A DNA stretch of 64,000 nt from Bernardetiaceae bacterium (GCA_025057115.1 JANWWZ010000012.1:1-64000); one strand, 5' to 3'; shown: positions 37,644-46,886, numbered from the stretch's first letter. A program made the numbers and translations. The notes: generated from the sequence alone by a model not told the origin.

Positions 37644-38627
37644 ATGCAGCAGGCTTTCCGTCGGTTTGGCTTTATTACGGTGGTAGCAGTTTACTTGCTC
37701 ATTTTAGTGGGAGCCATTGTGCGTAGCACAGGCTCGGGAATGGGCTGCCCTGACTGGCCTAAGTGCTTTGGTCGATGGATTCCCCCTACGCATGTAAGTC
37801 AGTTGCCGCCGAACTATAAAACCATTTTCAAAGTACAAGGCAAAGAAATTGCCGATTTTGACCCTTTTAAAACTTGGATGGAATATCTCAACCGATTGTT
37901 AGGCGTATTCATTGGCATTCTTGTCTTCATTACCTTTTTACTTTCAGCAAGCTACTTCCGCCGCGATAGAATGATATTTTATCTTTCGCTAGCGGTCCTT
38001 GTTCTTACTGGCTTTCAAGGATGGCTTGGCTCGGTAGTGGTGGCTACCAACCTTGCACCTTTGATGATTACTCTGCACATGCTAACAGCCTTGCTAATTG
38101 TATCAGTGCTCATTTACGCGGTTGCTCGTGCCCATACGGGTTACATTGCCATTGAAAGCATCCCCGAAAAGAGCAAGATTAACACAATTTTATTGATAGG
38201 CTTGCTGATGGGAGTGCTGCAGATTGCGTTAGGCACTCAAGTCAGGGAAGCAGTAGACCGAATTGCTCAGCAGATGCATTATCTGGGTCGAGAAACATGG
38301 ATTGAGCAGATAGGTTTGCCGTTTTATATACATCGCACTTATTCCTTGTTGATTTTAGCAGTGCATGCATATTTAGCATGGCTATTGCGCCGCAATGCAT
38401 CTCATCGCGGAACTCTCGTTTTTTGGTCTCAAATACTTACAGGGCTTATTGCAGGGGAAATTCTCACTGGTGCAGCAATGGCTTATTTGGCTATTCCTGC
38501 TGTTTTGCAACCTGTTCATTTGCTACTGGCAACTTTGATGTTTGGCATTCAGTTTTGGTTAGCGCTTCTACTGAATAGGGAGCGGGTATTTAGAACGGCA
38601 AACTCATATTCTTCAGTAGTGGTTTAA
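37644..38627 (+). CDS. ctaA: heme A synthase (COX15/CtaA family)
   Basis: The 327-residue protein has about eight transmembrane helices and the family's conserved heme-ligand histidines (LHMLTALLIV and HRTYSLLILAVH). The conserved loop STGSGMGCPDWPKCFGRW is near the N-terminus. It oxidises the methyl group of heme O to make heme A for cytochrome aa3 oxidase. A TATATTTG box (37616-37623) lies upstream. The gene starts an apparent operon that continues with ctaB and oxidase subunits. Confidence 0.9.
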   Translation: MQQAFRRFGFITVVAVYLLILVGAIVRSTGSGMGCPDWPKCFGRWIPPTHVSQLPPNYKTIFKVQGKEIADFDPFKTWMEYLNRLLGVFIGILVFITFLLSASYFRRDRMIFYLSLAVLVLTGFQGWLGSVVVATNLAPLMITLHMLTALLIVSVLIYAVARAHTGYIAIESIPEKSKINTILLIGLLMGVLQIALGTQVREAVDRIAQQMHYLGRETWIEQIGLPFYIHRTYSLLILAVHAYLAWLLRRNASHRGTLVFWSQILTGLIAGEILTGAAMAYLAIPAVLQPVHLLLATLMFGIQFWLALLLNRERVFRTANSYSSVVV

Positions 38628-38636
38628 ATACATTTT

Positions 38637-39530
38637 TTGCTAATGTCTGTACAAATTATTGTGGTGTCAAACTTAGTCTTAAAAGCCAAGCACTACCTTG
38701 CCTTGTTAAAATTGCGCCTTTCGATGTTGGTAGTGTTTTCGGCAGCCTTTGGGTATTTGCTAGCGGCATCGACCGATCTCAACCAGCTTTCATTTATTGC
38801 TTTCTGCGCAGGCAGTTTTTTGATTACTGGCGCTGCTAATGCAATTAATCAAATCATGGAACGGGACTTAGACAAGCTCATGCGCCGCACAGCAAACCGT
38901 CCGCTCCCTATAGGTGCTCTCAGCCCTAAAGAAGCAAGTGTTTGCGCCATTGTGCTGGCAATTACAGGACTGGTATTACTGCTAATTTTTGCAAACGTTT
39001 TTAGCGCAGTCTTGGCATTGCTTTCTTTAATTTTATATGCTTTTGTTTATACGCCTTTAAAGCAAAAAACCGCCGCTTCTGTATTTGTAGGAGCTTTCCC
39101 AGGCGCCTTTCCGCCTCTAATTGGTTGGATAGCTGCTAAAAATGACCTTGCTCCAGAAGCCTTATCAATTTTTGCTATTCAGTTCATTTGGCAATTTCCT
39201 CACTTTTGGTCCATTGCATGGATAGCCGACCAAGACTATCAACGGGCTGGCTTTAAGTTACTTCCCTCTGGCGGGAACAAGGACTTCAACACAGCGTTTT
39301 ACATAGCCATCTATACCTTGTTTCTCATTCCACTGGGCATGCTACCTATGCAGTTTGGCATCACGGGAGTAACTTCGGCAGTAGTAGCCGTTACGTGCGG
39401 AGTACTCTTTCTACTTCAGAGTATTCGCCTGCTATGGAAGCTCAGCGATAGTGCTGCTAAAAGCATCATGTTTGCTTCTTTTCTCTACTTGCCGATAGTG
39501 CAAATTGCTTTTCTATTAGATAAGATCTAA
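38637..39530 (+). CDS. ctaB: protoheme IX farnesyltransferase (COX10/CtaB family)
   Basis: The 297-residue UbiA-family prenyltransferase has about eight or nine membrane helices. The prenyl-diphosphate-binding signature AINQIMERDLDKLMRRTANRPLP is seen near residue 80, and PFVYTPLK-like sequence (YAFVYTPLKQKT) near 140. It converts heme B to heme O, the step before ctaA. The first ATG (38637) is kept, with an alternative two codons later. It lies 9 bases after ctaA. Confidence 0.92.
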   Translation: MLMSVQIIVVSNLVLKAKHYLALLKLRLSMLVVFSAAFGYLLAASTDLNQLSFIAFCAGSFLITGAANAINQIMERDLDKLMRRTANRPLPIGALSPKEASVCAIVLAITGLVLLLIFANVFSAVLALLSLILYAFVYTPLKQKTAASVFVGAFPGAFPPLIGWIAAKNDLAPEALSIFAIQFIWQFPHFWSIAWIADQDYQRAGFKLLPSGGNKDFNTAFYIAIYTLFLIPLGMLPMQFGITGVTSAVVAVTCGVLFLLQSIRLLWKLSDSAAKSIMFASFLYLPIVQIAFLLDKI

Positions 39531-39544
39531 ACCTGTTTTTCCAT

Positions 39545-40150
39545 ATGTCCATTCGTTCCAATATCACGCCTAAGACAAGGGAACAGCCAACGCCCACCCT
39601 GGCTATGCATCCCAAAAAATTTGCTCTTTGGCTGTTCATTGTTAGCATCATCATGCTTTTTGCTGGTCTGACGAGTGCGTATATTGTGCGCCGAGCAGAA
39701 GGCAATTGGCTAGAATTTGAACTACCGCGCATTTTCTACTACAGTACAGCAGTAATCATTATCAGCAGTCTAACCATGCATTGGGCATACGTAAGTGCCA
39801 AGAAAGACGAATTAGGGAAACTCAAAGCAGGTTTGTGGCTTACTTTTCTTTTGGGAGTAGTGTTTTTAGTGCTGCAGTGGTTGGGTTGGGTAGAATTGGT
39901 GGAGATGGGAGTGTTTTTTGCAGGCAGTCAGTCTAATCCAGCAGGTTCGTTTTTATACGTACTCTCTGGGCTGCACGGCTTGCATTTAATCGGTGGAATC
40001 ATTTTTTTGCTGATTATCTTAGCTGCTGCTATAAGACTGGAAATCCATAGCAAGGCTATGGTCAGGCTGGAAATGTGTGCTACTTATTGGCACTTCATGG
40101 ATATACTCTGGGTTTATTTGTTTGTATTTTTGCTAGTGAATGGGATTTGA
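39545..40150 (+). CDS. cytochrome c oxidase subunit III, short form
   Basis: The 201-residue protein has five transmembrane helices and the subunit III pattern: PKKFALWLFIVSIIMLFAGLTSAYI near the start, LSGLHGLHLIGG in the middle, and the closing WHFMDILWVYLFVFLL. It belongs to the proton-pumping aa3/caa3 oxidase. It is followed 41 bases later by a second subunit III-like gene, a pair typical of Bacteroidota oxidase clusters. It lies 14 bases after ctaB. Confidence 0.85.
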   Translation: MSIRSNITPKTREQPTPTLAMHPKKFALWLFIVSIIMLFAGLTSAYIVRRAEGNWLEFELPRIFYYSTAVIIISSLTMHWAYVSAKKDELGKLKAGLWLTFLLGVVFLVLQWLGWVELVEMGVFFAGSQSNPAGSFLYVLSGLHGLHLIGGIIFLLIILAAAIRLEIHSKAMVRLEMCATYWHFMDILWVYLFVFLLVNGI

Positions 40151-40191
40151 GATAACTTTGAACGCACCATAACTTACCTTAACTTGAACTT

Positions 40192-40932
40192 ATGTCCACT
40201 GTAGCTGTACCGAAAAAGCGCTCTGTTTGGGATGGCGGTGTCTCGCCCATGAATGTCAGCTATGGAAAGCTGATGATGTGGTTTTTCTTACTTTCAGATG
40301 CCTTTACTTTCTCAGGGTTGTTAATTACTTACGGCTTACTGCGCTACTCGCACCCTTCCTACGAAGGAGACCATAGCCAATTTACCTTCTCCACAGCATA
40401 TTGGCCTATCCCTGAGAAGGTTTTTGCAGCAGTGCCTTTCTTTGAAGGGGTGCATTTGCCCCTTGTCTTTGTAGGTATCATGACTTTTATTCTCATCTTG
40501 AGCAGCGTAACAATGGTCCTTGCAGTAGAAGCAGGGCATAGAATGGACCAAAAAGATGTAGAAAAATGGATGCTATGGACTATTTTAGGAGGTATTGCTT
40601 TTCTTAGCTGCCAAGCATGGGAATGGACACACTTCATTCATGGCGAACCGCCAGGTACTCTCATGCCCGATGGTACAGTGTTCATGGGTGCTAATTTGAA
40701 GCAAAACCAGTATGGCCCCCCTGCATTTGCTGATTTGTTTTTCTTTATCACTGGTTTTCATGGATTTCACGTATTCAGTGGCGTGTTGCTCAACATCATC
40801 ATTTTTTACCAAGTAGCTACAGGGGTTATGCACCGCCGTGGCCACTATGAAATGGTAGAAAAAGTAGGGCTCTACTGGCACTTTGTAGACTTGGTATGGG
40901 TATTTGTGTTCACCTTTTTCTATTTGATTTAA
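40192..40932 (+). CDS. cytochrome c oxidase subunit III, second form
   Basis: The 246-residue protein has five to six membrane helices and the family pattern MMWFFLLSDAFTFSGLLITYGLLR, QAWEWTHFI, FFITGFHGFHVFSGVLLN and WHFVDLVWVFVFTFFYLI. It is longer than its neighbour because of an insertion at about residues 48-85. A TAACTTTG box at 40153-40160 could give it a separate promoter. Together with the preceding gene it provides both subunit III-type proteins of the oxidase. Confidence 0.87.
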   Translation: MSTVAVPKKRSVWDGGVSPMNVSYGKLMMWFFLLSDAFTFSGLLITYGLLRYSHPSYEGDHSQFTFSTAYWPIPEKVFAAVPFFEGVHLPLVFVGIMTFILILSSVTMVLAVEAGHRMDQKDVEKWMLWTILGGIAFLSCQAWEWTHFIHGEPPGTLMPDGTVFMGANLKQNQYGPPAFADLFFFITGFHGFHVFSGVLLNIIIFYQVATGVMHRRGHYEMVEKVGLYWHFVDLVWVFVFTFFYLI

Positions 40933-40934
40933 AT

Positions 40935-41237
40935 ATGGCACACAGTGAAAATTTAACACCCGAGCAAGCACATAAAGCCGCTGTTAAGCGCATTTTAACA
41001 GTTACGGGTATCTTAGCGGGTGTAACTGCCCTAGAATTCGCCATGGCTTTTACTATGCCTGCAGGCATGGGACGCAACATGATATTCGTGTTAATGACCT
41101 TTGTCAAGGCGTTTTATATTGTAGCTGAGTTCATGCACTTGCGCTATGAAGTAAAAGTACTGGTGTTGTCTATCATACTTCCTTGTGTGTTTTTAGTGTG
41201 GTTAGTAGTTGCACTTCTACTAGAAGGGGCGTACTGA
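40935..41237 (+). CDS. cytochrome c oxidase subunit IV (prokaryotic type)
   Basis: The 100-residue product has three hydrophobic helices (about 20-38, 45-65 and 70-95) and a short acidic N-terminus, matching the prokaryotic COX4 family (FVKAFYIVAEFMHLRYE, the conserved helix that packs against subunits I and III). I chose ATG 40935 (MAHSENLTPE), 2 bases after the preceding stop. It is a small structural subunit of the caa3-type oxidase. Confidence 0.85.
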   Translation: MAHSENLTPEQAHKAAVKRILTVTGILAGVTALEFAMAFTMPAGMGRNMIFVLMTFVKAFYIVAEFMHLRYEVKVLVLSIILPCVFLVWLVVALLLEGAY

Positions 41238-41253
41238 CTATACCTCTACCGCT

Positions 41254-41925
41254 ATGAATAAAAAAGCTCTGCTAAAAGCCGGCGCACTTATTGTAATATT
41301 GGTGTTGCCGGTTTTAGTGTTTTTTTTCCTAAGAGGTTTCGGTGAAAATCAGTATGCTTTGCCGATACTCAATCCAGCGTCGGCAGATTGCCCACCTAAC
41401 AAAATTGACAGCATCCACCGAGTTCCCAGTTTCTCCTTTCTTAACCAAGACAGCGCAATTTTTACTGATCGGGACTTGGAAGGGAAAATTTACGTAGCAG
41501 ATTTCTTTTTTACTCGCTGCCCAGATATTTGCCTTGCCATGTCTTCGGAACTTGCCCGCGTGCAGGAAGCTATAAAAAACTATCCAGAAGTAGTAATTCT
41601 ATCTCATACAGTTGATCCCCTCTATGACAGAGCGCATGTATTGAAGGCATATGCTAAGCAATATGGCGCCATTCCTGGAAAATGGATATTTCTCACAGGA
41701 GATAAGGCAGCTATTTATCACCAAGCGCGTTGCGGTTACTTTATAGCTACCCGACCTGCTAGCTCCGATACTACCATAGACTTTATCCACAGCGATAAAT
41801 TTGTGCTGGTAGACAAAGAAAAACGCATCAGAGGGTACTATAGTGGTACCCGCCGCCAAGATGTAGATCGTCTCATCACTGAAATTCAAGTCCTGCTTGC
41901 CGAGTACAAAAACAAAACCCAGTAA
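41254..41925 (+). CDS. SCO1/SenC family copper chaperone
   Basis: The 223-residue protein has an N-terminal membrane anchor (about 7-28) and a thioredoxin-like domain with the copper-binding CxxxC motif (FFTRCPDICLAMS) and the third ligand His in DFIHSDKFVLVD. SCO proteins insert copper into the CuA site of oxidase subunit II. It lies 16 bases after the subunit IV gene. Subunit II itself is not in this window. Confidence 0.93.
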   Translation: MNKKALLKAGALIVILVLPVLVFFFLRGFGENQYALPILNPASADCPPNKIDSIHRVPSFSFLNQDSAIFTDRDLEGKIYVADFFFTRCPDICLAMSSELARVQEAIKNYPEVVILSHTVDPLYDRAHVLKAYAKQYGAIPGKWIFLTGDKAAIYHQARCGYFIATRPASSDTTIDFIHSDKFVLVDKEKRIRGYYSGTRRQDVDRLITEIQVLLAEYKNKTQ

Positions 41926-41978
41926 TAAGGTGTTCTTTCTTTCAGAAGGCAAACTAATATTTCCAAAGACATAAAACT

Positions 41979-42581
41979 GTGCAAGCCATGTTGCCAACTC
42001 AACAAATTACCTCCAAACAAGACAAGCGATATCTGACCGCTATTTCTATTATTTCCATTTTGATACCAATAGTAGTTGCTTTTTTATTGCTTGTGCCTCA
42101 GACAGGCAAACTAGGCAATATAGATGTATCACTCTTGCCTCATGTGAATGCTGTTCTTAACACCGCTACTTCGCTTTGTTTAATGTTAGCTTTATTTTTT
42201 ATCAAAAATCGCAACCAAGAAGCACACCGCTGGTTAATGACGATTGCTTTTGTACTTTCTTGCTTTTTTCTGGTCTCATATGTGGTTTATCACTACCAAG
42301 CAGCCCCTACTAAATTTGGCGATGAAAACGGCGACGGCATTTTGTCCCAAGCAGAACTAGCCCAAATAGGAATTTGGCGCAGCATCTATTTGTTTGTGTT
42401 GATAACTCACATCGCTCTGGCAGCAATTGTAGTGCCTTTCGTACTGACAGCATTTTATTTTGCTTGGACAAGGCAATTTGCCCGCCACAGGAGAGTAGTA
42501 AAATGGGCATTTCCCATTTGGTTGTATGTAGCAATTACAGGAGTGCTAACCTATTTCATGATTAGTCCTTATTACGTATGA
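41979..42581 (+). CDS. DUF420 membrane protein (CtaM-like)
   Basis: The 200-residue protein has four to five membrane helices with the conserved histidine-bearing segments of DUF420 (LLPHVNAVLNTATSLCLML, SYVVYHYQ, LITHIALAAIVVPFVLTAFYFAW and HRRVVKWAFPIWLYVAITGVLTY). DUF420/CtaM proteins are needed for biogenesis of haem-copper oxidases in some bacteria. The start is either 41979 or an ATG at 41988 (MLPTQQ). Its stop overlaps the next gene by 4 bases. Confidence 0.87.
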   Translation: MQAMLPTQQITSKQDKRYLTAISIISILIPIVVAFLLLVPQTGKLGNIDVSLLPHVNAVLNTATSLCLMLALFFIKNRNQEAHRWLMTIAFVLSCFFLVSYVVYHYQAAPTKFGDENGDGILSQAELAQIGIWRSIYLFVLITHIALAAIVVPFVLTAFYFAWTRQFARHRRVVKWAFPIWLYVAITGVLTYFMISPYYV

Positions 42582-42868
42582 AAAAGTTCATCGTTGCGCT
42601 CTTGCTAGTGATGCTTAGCATAAGCATAACTCCTCAACTGGCTCAAGGGCAATGTGCCATGTGCCGCGCTACTGTTGAAAACAACATCAGCAACGGTACC
42701 AGCAGAGTTGGCAGGGGACTAAACACCGGCATTCTTTACTTAATGAGCATACCTTACCTTGCCTTTGCTGTGATAGCGTATTTGTGGTATCAACAAAGCA
42801 AAGCTCAAAGAGCTAAAAAAATGATGATTGAGCAAAGGTTGCGCAATGCAGGCGTTCGTTTTTCTTGA
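42578..42868 (+). CDS. small CxxC membrane protein of the oxidase cluster
   Basis: The 96-residue protein has a signal-like first helix (1-24), a Cys pair in GQCAMCRATVE (CxxC) right after it, a second helix (about 50-70) and a basic C-terminal tail. It overlaps the DUF420 gene by 4 bases, so it is part of the oxidase biogenesis operon. The CxxC on the periplasmic side could bind metal or act in redox assembly; this is inferred from context. Similar small genes end this cluster in other Bacteroidota. Confidence 0.75.
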   Translation: MKKFIVALLLVMLSISITPQLAQGQCAMCRATVENNISNGTSRVGRGLNTGILYLMSIPYLAFAVIAYLWYQQSKAQRAKKMMIEQRLRNAGVRFS

Positions 42869-42923
42869 TTTTTGTATTCAAATCAAAAAACGTCGTTGAA
42901 AAAATAACAATCTTGCAAGATAC

Positions 42924-42962
42924 TCCTCCGCTGTTTAGTAATAAAAGCGGCGGAGGATTTTT
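42924..42962 (+). terminator. rho-independent terminator of the oxidase operon
   Basis: The 8-bp stem TCCTCCGC/GCGGAGGA with an 18-base loop is followed by TTTTT (42958-42962). It closes the plus-strand operon just before the convergent serBA stop. Confidence 0.75.
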
Positions 42963-42966
42963 CGTA

Positions 42967-44856
42967 TCAGTACAGTACTCGGAATTTGATGGTATTTTCA
43001 ATGGCTTTCAGGTCTCTGATGACATCTTTGTTATAAGCTTTGTCGATGTCAGTGATGACGTAGCCAATTTTTTCGTTGGTTTTTAAGTACTGCCCTACAA
43101 TGTTAATTTGATGTTTTGCTAGCACATTGTTAATTTGAGCCAAAATGCCGTAAACATTTTTGTGAATGTGGATGAGTCGGTGAGCATTGGCAAGTACAGG
43201 CAACTGAATGTTGGGAAAATTAACACTCATGAAAGTGTTACCTGTGTTGATGTACTCAATGATTTTATTAGGTACAAACTGGGCAATATTGTACTGCGCT
43301 TCTATAGTGCTGCCTCCGATATGAGGAGTCAAAATGACGTTTTTCATTCCTCGCAAGGGGGAGATAAATTCCTCTTTGTTGTTTTTGGGTTCTTGAGGAA
43401 AAACGTCTAAAGCAGCTCCACGCACTTTTCCAGATTTAAGTGCTTCTACCAAAGCATCGATATCTACCACTTCACCGCGGGCTAGGTTGAGAAAAATCAC
43501 TCCGTCTTTCATTTGAGCAAACTCGGCAGCCCCAATTAAGTGGCGGTTTTCTTTTCGCCCATCCACGTGCAGGGAAATGACATCAGCTATGTTGAGCACT
43601 TCGCGCATAGTGCGGCACTTTTGGGCTTTTCCAATGGCGAGTTTATCCACAATGTCGTAAAAATATACGTCCATGCCGAGGGCTTCAGCTACTACAGAAA
43701 GTTGCGAGCCAATATTGCCGTATCCGATAATGCCTAATTTTTTGCCTCGCACTTCATAGCTATTGGCTGCAGACTTATCCCACTTACCAGCGTGCATTGC
43801 TGCAATTTTATCAGGAAGGTTGCGCATGAGCAGGATGATTTCGCCAATGGCAAGTTCTACCACGCTGCGCGTGTTGCTGTAGGGAGCATTGAAAACAGCC
43901 ACCCCGCGATCAAGGCATGCTTCTAGATCTATCTGGTTAGTGCCAATGCAAAATGCTCCTATTGCCATGAGGCGGTTGGCGTGTTGAAGAACGCGCCGCG
44001 TGACATTGGTTTTAGACCGAATGCACAGGATAGAAACATCGCGAATTTTTTCACATAATTCATCTTCGTCTAAAGCAGAGCTGATGATTTCGACATTATA
44101 TCCTTCTTCTTTGAAAATACGAGTTGCCTCACTGTGAATATTTTCTAAAATTAGAACATTAATTCGGCTTTTAGGGTAAGAAATAGCCATTGGCAATTTG
44201 TTCACGTAGAGAAATTCATCTAAACTAGGCGTTATATGGTCAGCAACGCTAGTGACGCTTTCTCGCACTACATTTTCGGTAAATGCGTAGAAACTATTAG
44301 CCAGCCCTGCTTTTCGCATTTGGTAATCTGTATAGCCATCGCCAATGACATACACTTCCCCTTTTAAGTTAAGAGCGGCTAGTTGGGTTACCTTGCCATC
44401 ATCATGAGCCAGAGGAATATCGTCGCGAAAACCGATGATGTTGCCTTTTTCATCAAAAATAAATTCATTGGCATACACATTCTCTGGCTTAATGCCGTAT
44501 TCGGAAACTACAGGTACGATAAATTCTTTAAATCCACTAGAAATAATTAAAATGTTGTCAGCATAAGTATCAAAAAAAATTCGGTTGCGTTTAATAGAGT
44601 CCGATACTTTCAGCTTTAAAGATGCAACAAGCCGTTCTAAATGTGAGCGATTGGCATTCAATAAAGCGATGCGCTTTCTGAGAGATTCCCTAAAAGAAAT
44701 TTTGCCTTCCATTCCCAAAGAAGTGAGTTCGGCTATCTGGGCTACTATCTGCTCGCGCAGGGGAGATCCATCCAAGGCAATTTCTGCCAACTCTTCCAGT
44801 GCTTCTACTTTAGTAAAGGTGCTGTCAAAATCTAAAATAAAGTACTTGGGTGTCAT
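42967..44856 (-). CDS. bifunctional phosphoserine phosphatase-like / D-3-phosphoglycerate dehydrogenase fusion
   Basis: The 629-residue protein joins two enzymes of serine synthesis. Residues 1-225 are a HAD-type SerB-like domain with DFDST (Asp9, Asp11), SSGFKEF, and GDGYTDYQM near 172. Residues about 232-535 are a SerA dehydrogenase with the NAD-binding GIIGYGNIGSQL, the segment NLARGEVVDIDALV and catalytic His in TPHIGGST. Residues about 550-629 are a C-terminal ACT domain (QINNVLAKHQINIVGQYL). The order of steps is phosphoglycerate oxidation by SerA and phosphoserine hydrolysis by SerB. The SerB-like motifs look complete, so both activities are plausible. It is convergent with the oxidase operon. 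Confidence 0.88.
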   Translation of the reverse strand: MTPKYFILDFDSTFTKVEALEELAEIALDGSPLREQIVAQIAELTSLGMEGKISFRESLRKRIALLNANRSHLERLVASLKLKVSDSIKRNRIFFDTYADNILIISSGFKEFIVPVVSEYGIKPENVYANEFIFDEKGNIIGFRDDIPLAHDDGKVTQLAALNLKGEVYVIGDGYTDYQMRKAGLANSFYAFTENVVRESVTSVADHITPSLDEFLYVNKLPMAISYPKSRINVLILENIHSEATRIFKEEGYNVEIISSALDEDELCEKIRDVSILCIRSKTNVTRRVLQHANRLMAIGAFCIGTNQIDLEACLDRGVAVFNAPYSNTRSVVELAIGEIILLMRNLPDKIAAMHAGKWDKSAANSYEVRGKKLGIIGYGNIGSQLSVVAEALGMDVYFYDIVDKLAIGKAQKCRTMREVLNIADVISLHVDGRKENRHLIGAAEFAQMKDGVIFLNLARGEVVDIDALVEALKSGKVRGAALDVFPQEPKNNKEEFISPLRGMKNVILTPHIGGSTIEAQYNIAQFVPNKIIEYINTGNTFMSVNFPNIQLPVLANAHRLIHIHKNVYGILAQINNVLAKHQINIVGQYLKTNEKIGYVITDIDKAYNKDVIRDLKAIENTIKFRVLY

Positions 44857-44878
44857 TACCTTTCCGAGATTTAGTCGG

Positions 44879-44886
44879 CAAAGTTA
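44879..44886 (-). promoter_or_regulatory. -7 box of the serBA promoter
   Basis: TAACTTTG on the minus strand (44886-44879), about 22 bases before the ATG at 44856, fits the Bacteroidota -7 element. No good TTG -33 is seen at the expected distance. Confidence 0.4.
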
Positions 44887-45205
44887 TAAATCCTTTTAAG
44901 AAAGGTACAGGCGAAAAGTAGATGTAATGCACGATGTTGAAGCTGGAAAATTGACCTTGCCGCACAAAAATTTCGAGACATTTCCTGCGTGTAACCAAAC
45001 ACTACCTACGAGTTGAAATTGGTGTTATAAAGATAAAAATCAACGCTGGGCAATCAATTGAACAGACAGCTCCTCAGCCGTTGCACATCAACTTAATTGC
45101 TATTTATTTTACCTTAAAGTCAAAAATAGTTACCTTTGCATGTTGTACGTACAATTTCAGCCGTTGTATCCAATTTTGCCCGCTTATTGTGTATATTTGT
45201 TGTGA
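44887..45205. other. intergenic region between serBA and tsaE
   Basis: About 320 bases between divergent genes. I see a plus-strand box TACCTTTG (45132-45139), about 67 bases before tsaE, which may be its promoter, and no convincing reading frame or RNA gene. Confidence 0.4.
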
Positions 45206-45655
45206 ATGAATTTTGAGGCTTATTCACATCGTCGCCAGTTAGTGTGCAGCCATTTGGGTCAATGGGCGGAAGTAACCAGCGAGATAGTGTCTTTTGCTGG
45301 CTCTCATAAAATATGGCTTTTGGAAGGCAACTTAGGAGCAGGCAAAACTACCTTGATTCAGTTTATTTGCCGCATGTTAGGGGTGAAAGACCAGGTTACC
45401 AGTCCTACTTTTTCTTTAGTGAATCAATATGCATTGCCCACAGGAGAAGCCGTGTATCACTTTGATTTTTATCGCCTTCGCAAGGAAGAAGAAGCCGTAG
45501 ACATCGGCGTAGAAGAATATTTTTACTCAGGCAGTTATTGCTTCATAGAGTGGGGTAGCCAAATTGCAAGGCTGATTCCTCCTCGTCGTTTTTTAATTCA
45601 TATCCAAGTAGCGTCTAATTTATCACGTGTCATAGACCTTTACCGATATGACTGA
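45206..45655 (+). CDS. tsaE: tRNA threonylcarbamoyladenosine biosynthesis ATPase TsaE
   Basis: The 149-residue protein is the TsaE ATPase of the TsaB-TsaD-TsaE complex that makes t6A at position 37 of ANN-reading tRNAs. Walker A is LEGNLGAGKTTLIQF, followed by the conserved SPTFSLVNQY, HFDFYRL and the closing CFIEWGS. Length is normal. Its end overlaps the ald start by 8 bases, so the pair is cotranscribed. Confidence 0.95.
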   Translation: MNFEAYSHRRQLVCSHLGQWAEVTSEIVSFAGSHKIWLLEGNLGAGKTTLIQFICRMLGVKDQVTSPTFSLVNQYALPTGEAVYHFDFYRLRKEEEAVDIGVEEYFYSGSYCFIEWGSQIARLIPPRRFLIHIQVASNLSRVIDLYRYD

Positions 45656-46886
45656 CCATCTCAAATCTGAAATGAAACGGTTGGCACAAGAGCATCCTCT
45701 GTTTCATCCACAAGAAGTACTTATTAAAATTCACGAGAGTAAAAAGCGGTTAGTCATTGGCTTGCCTAAGGAAATAGCCTATCAAGAAAACCGCATTGCA
45801 TTGCGCCCTGAATCAGTACGCGTACTAGTGGCTAATGGTCACGAAATTTACATTGAATCTGGTGCGGGGTTGCCTTCGCGCTACTCGGATAGAGAATATA
45901 GCGAAGCTGGCGCTCAGGTAGTGTATTCACCTGAAGAAGTCTACAAAGCTGACATCATCCTCAAAATAGACATGCCTACGTTGGCAGAAATTGAAATGAT
46001 GCAGCCTCGCGCTACTTTGATTTCTTCCCTACCTCTTGCAAAAGTAACCCAAGAATATTTACACGCTATTAATAGAAAAAAAATTACCGCCATTGCCTAT
46101 GAGATGTTAGAAGATGAAGTAGGGGGATTGCCCTTAGTGCGCGCCATGAGTGAAATTGCCGGCAGTACGGTGGTGCTTATTGCAGCCGAATTGCTTAGCA
46201 ATACTAGTGGAGGGAAAGGCATCATTTTGGGGGGTATCACAGGCGTGCCTCCCACCAAAGTCTTGATTCTAGGAGCTGGCACGGTAGCCGAGTATGCAGC
46301 CCGAGCCGCTTTAGGATTAGGAGCTTCTGTAAAAGTTTTTGACGATAATCTCTACAAATTGCGCCGTTTGAAACAAGCCATCGGCGACCGACAAATCTAT
46401 ACCTCTACCATCGAAGCCACTACACTTGCCAGAGCACTGCGAACCACTAACGTAGCCATAGGGGCTTTGCGAAATCAAGATGGGCGATCCATTTGCGTAG
46501 TTACGGAAGAAATGGTCAGCCAAATGCGACCTGATTCAGTCATTATTGATGTAAGCATTGATAACGGCGGTTGTTTTGAAACCTCGCGCCTTACTTTCCA
46601 TGATGCACCCACTTACCGACGCTACGGAGTGATTCACTATTGTGTGCCTAATATTGCTTCGCGGGTGGCTCGGACAGCTACCAAAGCCATTAGCAATATT
46701 TTTACCCCCATGCTGCGACGCATGGGAGAAGTAGGGGGAGTTGATGAAATGATTTACGCATACCCAGGTTTTGCTAAAGGAGTTTACAGCTATGCTGGAG
46801 AGCTTACCAATGAACACATCGGTCGTAAATTTCATATGAAACATAAAGAACTTTCTTTGATCATTGCCGCTGCTACGCGTCCATAA
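45648..46886 (+). CDS. ald: alanine dehydrogenase
   Basis: The 412-residue enzyme converts alanine to pyruvate and ammonia with NAD. Seen: the N-terminal pyruvate-binding KEIAYQENRIALRPESV, the NAD-binding VLILGAGTVAEYAARAALGLGA, and IIDVSIDNGGCFETSR with VPNIASRVARTA near the active site. The N-terminal 30 residues and the spacing differ from classical 370-residue Ald, so it belongs to the longer Bacteroidota variant. It overlaps tsaE by 8 bases. Confidence 0.9.
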   Translation: MTDHLKSEMKRLAQEHPLFHPQEVLIKIHESKKRLVIGLPKEIAYQENRIALRPESVRVLVANGHEIYIESGAGLPSRYSDREYSEAGAQVVYSPEEVYKADIILKIDMPTLAEIEMMQPRATLISSLPLAKVTQEYLHAINRKKITAIAYEMLEDEVGGLPLVRAMSEIAGSTVVLIAAELLSNTSGGKGIILGGITGVPPTKVLILGAGTVAEYAARAALGLGASVKVFDDNLYKLRRLKQAIGDRQIYTSTIEATTLARALRTTNVAIGALRNQDGRSICVVTEEMVSQMRPDSVIIDVSIDNGGCFETSRLTFHDAPTYRRYGVIHYCVPNIASRVARTATKAISNIFTPMLRRMGEVGGVDEMIYAYPGFAKGVYSYAGELTNEHIGRKFHMKHKELSLIIAAATRP

